Origin: Flavobacteriaceae bacterium
Lineage (GTDB): Bacteria; Bacteroidota; Bacteroidia; Flavobacteriales; Flavobacteriaceae
Length of the DNA: 7,422 nt
Direction of reading: 5' to 3'
Assembly (NCBI GenBank): GCA_023141985.1
Contig: JAGLKH010000020.1
Location: forward strand, 1-7,422
Shown: positions 1 through 5,683 of the stretch, piece by piece
Numbering within the stretch: position 1 is the first letter of the stretch
How the letters are laid out: each line of letters starts with the position of its first letter
Position numbers and translations under genes: made by a program
Notes under the pieces: generated by a model
What the model was told of the DNA's origin: nothing
The model's database searches: none
What the model saw: only the letters and a program-made list of their open reading frames with translations

Positions 1-497
1 CTGTTTATTTTATGAACCTTGCCGGTATTGGTTTTGATGGATACGTTGTTAACCGTGTTGAAAAATATAAGCATTTTGGAGCTTTATCCTATCTTATTGG
101 AGCACTTTTTGGTTTAATTTCTTTTAAAAATTTTCACTCAAAAGTCGTTTTGAATTCTGAAGTTGTTTCAGGAAAAACATTAATGGTTTTAATAGGTTTA
201 TGTAAGTATTCTGGCGGAGGAATGCAACTCACTCAAACACCTGATCCATTTGATGGTTTATTAGATGTGACTATTGCTAAAAATTTCAGCAAATTTGATG
301 TTCTATTGAATATTACTAAGCTCTTTAATGGTAAAATTATAGGCTATAAAAAAGTAGAGAATTACAAAACGACTTCCATAGAAATAATAATTAATGAAGA
401 GGAACATACCTACATTCAAGCCGATGGTGAATCATTAGGAAAAGGAAATATAAAAACAACAATAATTCCTAAAGCCTTCCGGTTTTATTGTAAGTAA
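1..497 (+). CDS. Diacylglycerol kinase-like lipid kinase (YegS/DagK family), C-terminal part, 5' end outside window
   Basis: This family phosphorylates lipids such as diacylglycerol or related lipids, using ATP at the inner face of the membrane. The open frame runs off the left edge, with codons in phase from base 3. The residues YFMNLAGIGFDGYV at the edge match the family's conserved 'N.AGIGFDA' segment, which opens the C-terminal beta-sandwich domain. A second hallmark is the glycine-rich stretch KYSGGGMQLTQTPDPFDGLLDV (residues about 66-87 counted from the ATG at base 12). The end has the expected 'DGE.L' turn (ADGESLGKG) followed by a hydrophobic strand. About 165 residues are visible, against roughly 290-300 for a full protein, so the N-terminal nucleotide-binding domain lies upstream. 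The ATG at base 12 is internal, because it falls inside the conserved strand. The actual lipid substrate cannot be told from this part. The gene converges on the TonB receptor gene. Confidence 0.85.
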   Translation, partial: VYFMNLAGIGFDGYVVNRVEKYKHFGALSYLIGALFGLISFKNFHSKVVLNSEVVSGKTLMVLIGLCKYSGGGMQLTQTPDPFDGLLDVTIAKNFSKFDVLLNITKLFNGKIIGYKKVENYKTTSIEIIINEEEHTYIQADGESLGKGNIKTTIIPKAFRFYCK

Positions 498-517
498 AAA
501 ACAATATTTCTAACTTA

Positions 518-603
518 GATTCCCGCTATACTGAAACATGTTCAGCATAAATCGTGAGAATGACCTTTCGACTGCGCTCAAGGCAGGCTTTTCAGCGGAA
601 ACC
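518..603. repeat. Degenerate dispersed intergenic repeats between convergent genes
   Basis: The gap between the lipid kinase and the receptor gene is clearly richer in G/C than its surroundings. It starts with GATTCCCGC and contains the small inverted repeat CTGAA (531-535) / TTCAG (541-545). It then carries TTTCGACTGCGCTCAAGG, a word I recognise as recurring between genes in many flavobacterial genomes. It ends in an imperfect hairpin, GGCTTTTC paired with GGAAACC (about 587-603). The outer segments ATTCCCGC and GTGAGAATGAC resemble decayed ends of the 'GATTCCCGC...GCGGGAATGAC' type of palindromic repeat. I infer a composite of two worn repeat units. It may also serve as a two-way transcription stop, since nothing else in the gap looks like a strong terminator. 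A weak A/T hairpin (486-491 with 501-506) overlaps the kinase stop codon. Confidence 0.5.
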
Positions 604-621
604 TCGAGGAATTCTTTTCGA

Positions 622-2976
622 TTAAAACTCTATTCTAAACACTACATTTGGTGTAATTCCTAAAGAGGATTTATTTATTTCTCGAAGCAGGTTTGATCCA
701 TCTTCACTGCTTTGTCTTATCAGGTACGTTCTACTTAAAATGTTTTCTTTATTATATATATTTAACAAAGAGAATCCAAGTTTTCCTTTCCACCTTTTGT
801 TTTTTGAAACATTAAATTTATAAGTAGCAGATGCGTCCAATCTGTGATAATTTGGTAGGCGGCTATTATTAATTTCTCCAAAATCAATGAAAACACCTTC
901 GTTTGTTTCTATTAAGCCAAATGCCTTGGTAAATGGAATTCCCGTTCTAATACTCCAGCCTAAAGAGACGTTAAAATTATCCCATTCATAGCTGTGGGAC
1001 CATATAAGTTGGTTGGTTATATCAAAATTTCCGGGGAAAGAATTTCCATTATTAATCTCCCTAAAAGTAAACTTATTATTTACCAAAGAATAGCTTAACC
1101 AGGTTCTATAATTATCAATTTTCTTTTTAAGCAATACATCTAATCCTAAAACTCTACTATTCCCTTTAGTAAAAGTCAACTCATTAGCGCTGTCAAAACC
1201 TAATGTAAATGACGTTAATCCATCAATTTTTTTGTAATACGCTTCCGTGTCTAAGGTCCATCCGTTCTTGCTAAACACAAAGCCAGTTGTTAATTGACTG
1301 CTCTTTAATAATGGGATTAACTCGTCATCTGATAAAGCCCAAATTTGATTTTCTAAACCGAAGTCTTCTGTATTAAATTCAACGATCTGACTCACTGCCT
1401 GATGTAAGCTTTCTGCAGAAATTTTAATTTTTAAATCAGGGTGTGGTTTAAACCCAAATTGAAATCTGGGTTCTAGATAAAATTTATTTAAAACTGAAAT
1501 ATGATTAGCTCTTAAACCGCCATTAATATACCATTTGTCTTCCTTTCTGTACTCATAATCACTATAAAAAGCATGCGAGTTATTTGTATCTATATTTGTC
1601 TCGAGAAACTCATCTTCTTCACTTTCGCTGTCTAAAAAAGTTAAAACATATTTGACTTTGTTGGATGAAAATTGATATCCAAAACTTATAGTATTAGACG
1701 TATTTATCTTCCAATCTGTATGAAAAGAAAAACCTAAATCATCAATCCTATTCTGCTTCTCCAACTTATCGTTAAATTCGTTTTCAATACTGTTAGTGCC
1801 AACATATTGCAAATCAAAGTTAGAATAATAAGTGCTAAAAGTGTGAGAAAAAGTTTTACTGTACTTGTGTTTCCATGCTATGGTAGAACCCGCATTATTT
1901 ACATCCAATTTATCTTGTGAAGCTTCTCCAAACTCTTCAATTAAAAAGCCATAATCTAATTTGTTTTTTGTGAACAAATTACTGAATGTGATTTCATCTT
2001 TTTCATTAGGCTTTATAATTGCTTTTAAGGTAAAATCTGAAAAATAAAAAAGGTCTTTAGTGGTCATAACTTCATCATCATCAAATACTTTATTGCCTTG
2101 AGAAATTTTTGTGTTTTGAAACACTCTTTTGGCTAAGTTTTTAAAAGTCGCTGTATTAAAAATCTCTGTGAAGGATCGTCTCCCTGATACTAAAATGGCA
2201 ACCTTTTTGCTTATTGGTGCTTTAAAATATGCATCTATGTGTGTCATGTTAAATCCAAAACCTCCTTTAATAGATTCTGGAATTTTATTGTCTGAAGAAA
2301 TGTCTATAACGCTGGAAACTCTGTTACCATATCGCGCTTTGGTGCCACTTTTAAAGAGCTTTATCTCATCAGTTATATAAGGGTTGAACGCCGAAATTGT
2401 TCCAAAAAAATGTCCTGAATTGTACATTTTTATACCATCCCAAAGTATTAGGTTTTGATCTGGAGTTCCTCCTCGAACATATAATCCTGAGGCTGTTTCT
2501 GTTGGGCTTTGAACTCCAGGTAATAATTGTATGCTTTGTAATACGTCTGGTTCTGTTAATCCCGGAAGAATTCCTAACTCTTTTGGAGACACTGTAATGG
2601 ATTTGTCTTGCCCTTCTCTTATCCCGGTAGTTAAATACTCGCTAATTAATATCTCATCTAATTGTTGTGTCTTTGAAAGGTCTACTTTTGGCTGTTTTTT
2701 TATAATGTAATACCGTTTATCTACCTTGTCAAATTCAATATTAGTTTGCTCTTCAATAGCGCTAAAAATATCTTGTAATGAAGCTTCGTCACTTTGAAAC
2801 GATATGAGAAAAGAGTCGATTAATTCTGAATTATAAGATAGCTTGATATCAAACCTTTTTTCAATATCAACAATAATATCTCTTAAAGGTAAGTCTGTAT
2901 ATAAAACAGATACCTTTTCCTGGGACATCACTAAAAGTGAACAGAAAAAAATAAAAATTGTAATCTTAATCTTCAT
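622..2976 (-). CDS. TonB-dependent outer-membrane receptor with N-terminal STN signalling domain (FecA-like)
   Basis: This is an outer-membrane beta-barrel that should import a ligand using TonB energy and also signal its presence to the anti-sigma factor encoded just upstream. The 784 residues begin with a signal peptide (about 1-18, hydrophobic IFIFFCSLLV, cut near S18/Q19). A secretin/TonB short N-terminal (STN) domain follows at about 22-94, then a short linker with a possible TonB box near LDEILIS (106-112). The plug domain covers about 125-230 and includes LQSIQLLPGVQ, YVRGG (166-170) and a 'NLILWDGI' strand. The rest is a barrel ending in phenylalanine (FRIEF), as usual for outer-membrane proteins. 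There is no carboxypeptidase-like domain between STN and plug, and no SusD gene next door, so it is FecA-like rather than a SusC glycan porin. The start codon lies in the stem of a strong inverted repeat. It is the last gene of the sigma/anti-sigma/receptor operon, 74 bases after fecR. The substrate is unknown. Confidence 0.9.
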   Translation of the reverse strand: MKIKITIFIFFCSLLVMSQEKVSVLYTDLPLRDIIVDIEKRFDIKLSYNSELIDSFLISFQSDEASLQDIFSAIEEQTNIEFDKVDKRYYIIKKQPKVDLSKTQQLDEILISEYLTTGIREGQDKSITVSPKELGILPGLTEPDVLQSIQLLPGVQSPTETASGLYVRGGTPDQNLILWDGIKMYNSGHFFGTISAFNPYITDEIKLFKSGTKARYGNRVSSVIDISSDNKIPESIKGGFGFNMTHIDAYFKAPISKKVAILVSGRRSFTEIFNTATFKNLAKRVFQNTKISQGNKVFDDDEVMTTKDLFYFSDFTLKAIIKPNEKDEITFSNLFTKNKLDYGFLIEEFGEASQDKLDVNNAGSTIAWKHKYSKTFSHTFSTYYSNFDLQYVGTNSIENEFNDKLEKQNRIDDLGFSFHTDWKINTSNTISFGYQFSSNKVKYVLTFLDSESEEDEFLETNIDTNNSHAFYSDYEYRKEDKWYINGGLRANHISVLNKFYLEPRFQFGFKPHPDLKIKISAESLHQAVSQIVEFNTEDFGLENQIWALSDDELIPLLKSSQLTTGFVFSKNGWTLDTEAYYKKIDGLTSFTLGFDSANELTFTKGNSRVLGLDVLLKKKIDNYRTWLSYSLVNNKFTFREINNGNSFPGNFDITNQLIWSHSYEWDNFNVSLGWSIRTGIPFTKAFGLIETNEGVFIDFGEINNSRLPNYHRLDASATYKFNVSKNKRWKGKLGFSLLNIYNKENILSRTYLIRQSSEDGSNLLREINKSSLGITPNVVFRIEF

Positions 2977-3030
2977 TTATGTTTTCTCATTTTAAAAACA
3001 ACCCTTTAAAAATAAGAAAACATAAATGAA
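2972..3030 (-). promoter_or_regulatory. Long inverted repeat pairing over the receptor start codon
   Basis: Bases 2972-2987 (TTCATTTATGTTTTCT) are the exact reverse complement of 3015-3030 (AGAAAACATAAATGAA). After one mismatch on each side the pairing continues for 5 bp (2989-2993 with 3009-3013). After another mismatch it continues for 3 bp (2995-2997 with 3005-3007), leaving a loop of about 7 bases. In the mRNA the receptor AUG (2976-2974) lies in the 3' arm of the stem. The purine-rich AAAGGG (3007-3002) lies at the apex. The element fills most of the 74-base gap between the anti-sigma and receptor genes. It lacks a U-run and is A/T-rich, so it does not look like a full terminator. Control of receptor translation, transcript processing or mRNA stability are the likeliest roles, all inferred. 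Confidence 0.6.
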
Positions 3031-3050
3031 ACTTGACGAATTCTCTAATT

Positions 3051-3974
3051 TTATTTAATAGAATCAAGGATAATAATTGTGTTTTCCTGATTGGGTTTAT
3101 AAGAAATCTCCATTGGGATAAAAACTGTTTTTAATGCTAATTTTAAGTCTTTATGAGTAAAGACTCCTGTAAAACGTTTACTTTGGTCAATATTAGATTT
3201 ATCAAAAGAGACCTTAAACCTGTTTTCTAATGAAATTATTACTTGTGATAAAGGTGTTCGGTTAAATATACTCTCTTCTTGTAACCAATTAGGCTTACCT
3301 TGCTCAAAATTCCATAGCTCTGCATTATTGTTTACTATCCTAATGGCATTACCCGGTAAAAGTATCGCTTCATTATTACTGCTTGTAACTTTAACTCTCC
3401 CTTCAAAACATAATACTTCAAAATAATCATCTCTAACATTTATATTAAACTCTGTGCCTAAAACTTCTATGACTCCTTTGTTGGTATTTACTTTAAAAGA
3501 AGACCCTTTTTCTACATCGAAAAAAGCTTCTCCAACAAGTATTAAATCTCTATTCTCTTTCCAATTTTTTGATTTATAGTCTAATTGTGAGTTTGCGTTA
3601 AGCTCAACTTTTGAATTATCAGGAAGTATAATTGCTAATTGTTCCGAAAAATTAGTTTCAAAATGTTTATTATTATTCGTGAAATAAAAGATGCCAAAGA
3701 TAATAATCACTGAAGCCGCAACACTATATGTCCAATTCGGAATGAGTTTAATTACACGACTCTTTGCCTGGTGGTGTGTCGATCTTAATTGCTTCAGTTT
3801 ATTAAACAATGCCTGCTCATTATATGTAGGTGCTTCAAGCATCTGCGAAGTATCGTTAATCCTTTTAAAAGTAGCATAGTCTTTAGACTTTTTAAAGGAT
3901 TCGAGTTCTTTTGGTGTTAGCTCTCCTGCAACCCATCGTGCTAAAAAAGTATTATCTAAAAAATGGTTTTCCAT
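3051..3974 (-). CDS. FecR-family anti-sigma factor (membrane-spanning sigma regulator)
   Basis: The protein should hold the adjacent ECF sigma factor at the inner membrane until the outer-membrane receptor signals. Its 307 residues show the usual order. The cytoplasmic anti-sigma segment at about 1-75 carries FLARWVAGELTPKELESF (5 onward), with the 'W..GELT..E...F' pattern of Bacteroidota FecR proteins. One membrane helix follows at about 81-98 (WTYSVAASVIIIFGIFYF). The periplasmic FecR domain at about 112-200 contains LPDNSKVELNANSQL, GEAFFDVEK and the 'VLGTEFNI' strand. A C-terminal domain (DUF4974-like, about 240-305) resembles the receptor's STN domain. The start ATG follows an A-rich leader and gives a full-length N-terminal domain. 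It sits 56 bases after the sigma gene and 74 bases before the receptor gene, in one operon. Whether it also activates the sigma factor, as E. coli FecR does, cannot be judged. Confidence 0.93.
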   Translation of the reverse strand: MENHFLDNTFLARWVAGELTPKELESFKKSKDYATFKRINDTSQMLEAPTYNEQALFNKLKQLRSTHHQAKSRVIKLIPNWTYSVAASVIIIFGIFYFTNNNKHFETNFSEQLAIILPDNSKVELNANSQLDYKSKNWKENRDLILVGEAFFDVEKGSSFKVNTNKGVIEVLGTEFNINVRDDYFEVLCFEGRVKVTSSNNEAILLPGNAIRIVNNNAELWNFEQGKPNWLQEESIFNRTPLSQVIISLENRFKVSFDKSNIDQSKRFTGVFTHKDLKLALKTVFIPMEISYKPNQENTIIILDSIK

Positions 3975-3998
3975 TCTTTTTATTAAGATTTGTTAATA

Positions 3999-4023
3999 GT
4001 AAAACAAATAATTTGTGTTTTAC
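3999..4023 (-). repeat. Inverted repeat in the sigma/anti-sigma gap
   Basis: GTAAAACA (3999-4006) is the exact reverse complement of TGTTTTAC (4016-4023), with a 9-base spacer. It lies in the 56-base gap between the sigma stop codon and the anti-sigma start. There is no U-run after it in the direction of transcription, so a terminator is unlikely. It could be an mRNA hairpin or a protein-binding palindrome. It could also be chance in such A/T-rich DNA. Confidence 0.4.
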
Positions 4024-4030
4024 CCTACTT

Positions 4031-4543
4031 TTATATATTTCCTATTTGTTCTCTTAATGTTATTAATGCTGAGCTCATACGTTTTTCTACAGCCTTAACT
4101 GTTATACCTACAATTTCTGAAATTTCTGAATATTTCTTCTTATCAATTCGGCTTAACAAAAATACTTCACGTTGTTTTGTAGGTAAATTTGCTATAACTC
4201 TTTTGAGTTTTATCATAAATTCTTTTTCTTCAAGTAAAAATTCCGGCGTTTCATTTGTGCTTTCTTTTGCCAAATATATTTGATGTTGTAATTTTATTTT
4301 TTTGTGAGCGACTTCGTTTAAAAATTCATTTTTAGCAACTTTATACAAAAACGATTTTGCATTTTTAAATACAATTTTCGAACAATTATTCCATAGTTTT
4401 ATATATGCGTTCTGGACTATGTCTTCTGCCTGTTGTATATCACCACACTTATAGTAAATAAAATTACGTAAGGTTTTAGCGTACGTATTATAAATCCATT
4501 GGTAGGTTTTTTCGTCACAAACAGATTTAGTTTCCTGGCTCAT
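4031..4543 (-). CDS. ECF RNA polymerase sigma factor (FecI-like, sigma-70 family)
   Basis: The protein redirects RNA polymerase to its own promoters and is the cytoplasmic output of the surface-signalling system encoded downstream. With 170 residues it has the two-domain ECF layout. Sigma region 2 is at about 14-80, with AEDIVQNAYIKLWNN (39-53) matching the conserved core-binding and -10-recognition helices. Sigma region 4 is at about 110-166, with LPTKQREVFLLSRID (120-134) followed by the helix-turn-helix YSEISEIVGITVKAVEKRMSS (138-158). No extra C-terminal domain is present. The first ATG gives a normal N-terminus, and a -7 promoter element sits about 30 bases upstream. It is the first gene of the operon and, by analogy with Fec-type systems, probably drives transcription of the receptor. 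The sequence does not reveal its target promoter motif. Confidence 0.94.
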   Translation of the reverse strand: MSQETKSVCDEKTYQWIYNTYAKTLRNFIYYKCGDIQQAEDIVQNAYIKLWNNCSKIVFKNAKSFLYKVAKNEFLNEVAHKKIKLQHQIYLAKESTNETPEFLLEEKEFMIKLKRVIANLPTKQREVFLLSRIDKKKYSEISEIVGITVKAVEKRMSSALITLREQIGNI

Positions 4544-4572
4544 AAACGCTCGTTAAAATTAGGGTCCGAGTT

Positions 4573-4580
4573 CAAAATTA
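4573..4580 (-). promoter_or_regulatory. -7 promoter element for the sigma/anti-sigma/receptor operon
   Basis: Read on the minus strand this is TAATTTTG, a full match to the Bacteroidota housekeeping -7 consensus TAnnTTTG. It is 30 bases before the sigma start codon, which predicts a short leader of roughly 20-25 bases. I see no good TTTG -33 box at the expected spacing (about 4600-4605), so the assignment rests on the -7 box alone. In A/T-rich DNA such a match can arise by chance. Confidence 0.4.
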
Positions 4581-4850
4581 AATAAATTTTAAATAAAAAG
4601 TAGGGTGTTTCTAAATATAACTGTTATTAAACTAAACAAAGCGTTATTAAATATATGACGCAACGTTTTTTAAAATTGAAGTACTGGTTTTATGTTATAG
4701 CAATTTAAAGAATTGCAATGTTTATAATATAGAAGACTTTTTGGTCTAATTGATTAATAGCAAAAAAGTTTGAAAACAAAGCATGACCCCAAGCTGTAAG
4801 TCTTTGTTTCAAATTTTTAAAATAATTAATATCTATTTATAAACGCCTAC

Positions 4851-4874
4851 TTAAAAAGGGGAGGGAAGCCCTTT
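4851..4874 (-). terminator. Candidate second terminator after the ompH-like gene, minus strand
   Basis: Read on the minus strand, AAAGGG (4874-4869) pairs with CCCTTT (4860-4855) around an 8-base loop. T residues continue after the stem, giving a run of five (4857-4853). The stem is short, but the U-run is in the right direction for transcripts leaving the ompH-like gene. It lies 6 bases beyond the larger hairpin, and together the two may form a tandem stop. Confidence 0.4.
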
Positions 4875-4879
4875 ATTAC

Positions 4880-4916
4880 AAACCTCTGTTTAACCCAAAT
4901 TAAACAGAGGTTTTTT
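4880..4916. terminator. Strong intrinsic terminator hairpin, best U-run on the plus strand
   Basis: Bases 4880-4893 (AAACCTCTGTTTAA) pair perfectly with 4900-4913 around a 6-base loop (CCCAAA). A run of six T residues ends at 4916 on the plus strand. On the minus strand the stem is followed only by TTTGTAATAA, so the U-run is weaker. It begins about 27 bases beyond the stop codon of the ompH-like gene, so it is well placed to end that gene's transcript. The better U-run, however, points the other way. It is probably bidirectional. If a plus-strand RNA is made in the gap to its left, this would be its end. Confidence 0.75.
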
Positions 4917-4943
4917 ATTTGAATGAAGTCGATAAAAATAAAA

Positions 4944-5462
4944 TTACTCTAATTTTTTATATTGAGTATTGAGTAGATCTAAAATAATTTGAGTAAGATC
5001 GTTTTCTTCTTTTCCAAAGATTACACTACCGCCTTCATTACTTCCTAAAATGTAAGAATATCCATTTTTATTTCCGTAATCTTTAACAAAATCTTTTACT
5101 TTCTTAATCAACGAATCATTTAGTGTTTTGCTTTCTTGAGCAATTTGTTGTTGTTCAAATTGAACGCGTTGAGATAATACTTGGTCTCTTTGTTGTAATT
5201 CTTGCGAAAGTTTTTGAATATCGGCTTGTGACATTCTTTTGGCTTTTATTTCAGCTTCATTAACATCAAATTGAAAAGCTTTACGTAAGCTATCTGTTCT
5301 TTTTTGAAAAGCGGTTACCATAATTTTCAATTTTGATTCAATATCAATTTTCTCTTGATAATCATTCATGAGTTTAGAATTATCTACATAACCTATTTTC
5401 TCTATTTGTTGGCAAGATGTAAAAATTGAAATTGCCACTATAACATATAATATCTTCTTCAT
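4944..5462 (-). CDS. OmpH/Skp-family periplasmic chaperone-like lipoprotein
   Basis: Skp/OmpH proteins are coiled-coil periplasmic chaperones that hold unfolded outer-membrane proteins. This member appears to be lipid-anchored. From the chosen ATG it has 172 residues, with signal peptide MKKILYVIVAISIFTSC. The FTSC lipobox puts the lipidated cysteine at residue 17. The OmpH-type segment IGYVDNSKL (about 23-31) follows, then a long charged helical stretch rich in Q, E and K (about 35-120), consistent with the coiled-coil arms. The end is a compact domain with NGYSYILGSNEGGSVIFGKEEN, typical of this family in Bacteroidota. An in-frame ATG 24 bases upstream (5486) would add MAKLKLIQ before the signal peptide. 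I reject it because a -7 promoter element overlaps that position and the shorter form gives a standard lipoprotein signal. It is the last gene of the mnmG block, 221 bases after the methyltransferase, and probably has its own promoter. Its exact client proteins are unknown. Confidence 0.88.
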   Translation of the reverse strand: MKKILYVIVAISIFTSCQQIEKIGYVDNSKLMNDYQEKIDIESKLKIMVTAFQKRTDSLRKAFQFDVNEAEIKAKRMSQADIQKLSQELQQRDQVLSQRVQFEQQQIAQESKTLNDSLIKKVKDFVKDYGNKNGYSYILGSNEGGSVIFGKEENDLTQIILDLLNTQYKKLE

Positions 5463-5483
5463 TTGTATTAATTTAAGTTTCGC

Positions 5484-5491
5484 CAAAAATA
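5484..5491 (-). promoter_or_regulatory. -7 promoter element for the ompH-like gene
   Basis: On the minus strand this reads TATTTTTG, matching TAnnTTTG. It is 21 bases upstream of the chosen ATG (5462). Transcription starting a few bases downstream would leave a very short leader and would exclude the alternative ATG at 5486. No convincing TTTG box is seen at the -33 position (about 5511-5516). Confidence 0.4.
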
Positions 5492-5568
5492 TAAAAGTAA
5501 AATAGATTTTTTAACTTTATTATTAAAGGAATGGCTATAATAAATATAACTTATGTTATACCAGATAT

Positions 5569-5587
5569 CAATAAATAATATTTATTG
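5569..5587. repeat. A/T-only inverted repeat between the methyltransferase and ompH-like genes
   Basis: CAATAAAT (5569-5576) and ATTTATTG (5580-5587) are perfect reverse complements with a 3-base spacer. A second small one, TATAAC/GTTATA (5545-5550 with 5555-5560), lies close by. A TGCTT/AAGCA palindrome (5653-5664) sits just after the methyltransferase stop codon. None has a clear U-run. The 221-base gap otherwise shows nothing coding, and chance palindromes are expected at this A/T content. Confidence 0.3.
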
Positions 5588-5683
5588 AATATTCATTTAA
5601 AATAAACGATTTAAGCTCCTAACTTTTTAAAGCAATCCAATCTATTCTCTTTTGCTTAAAAGCATTATAAAACCTATTTAAAA

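Larger units (their letters stand above)
4544..4943. other. 400-base gene-free region rich in short inverted repeats
   Basis: No credible reading frame exists on either strand. From the sigma side outward it holds the -7 element (4573-4580) and two direct copies of GTTATTAAA (4623-4631, 4643-4651) exactly 20 bases apart. Next come a palindrome GCAATT-5-AATTGC (4700-4716) and a small hairpin AGAC-6-GTCT (4734-4747). A long imperfect hairpin follows: its left arm (4762-4781) and right arm (4802-4818) pair in blocks of 5, 4 and 8 bp with two one-base bulges, around a 20-base loop containing GACCCCAAGC. Two terminator-like hairpins close the region on the ompH side. It may be only the space between two operons, or it may encode a small structured RNA on either strand. 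I cannot match it to a known RNA family by eye. Confidence 0.45.

Noticed and set aside
2129..2597. Two plus-strand open frames (83 and 66 codons) inside the receptor gene
   Set aside because: They are antisense to a well-supported receptor frame, have no recognisable motif and no upstream signals.
622..2976. SusC-type glycan importer
   Set aside because: There is no carboxypeptidase-like domain before the plug, no SusD neighbour, and at 784 residues it is shorter than typical SusC proteins.
3691..3879. Plus-strand 62-codon frame inside the anti-sigma gene
   Set aside because: It lies opposite the membrane-helix and N-terminal coding region, and its hydrophobic character is a by-product of that.
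3990..4283. Plus-strand 97-codon frame across the sigma gene 3' half
   Set aside because: It is antisense to the conserved sigma region 4 and has no family resemblance.
5463..5486. Longer start for the ompH-like gene
   Set aside because: It would put eight residues before a standard lipoprotein signal peptide, and it overlaps a -7 promoter element.
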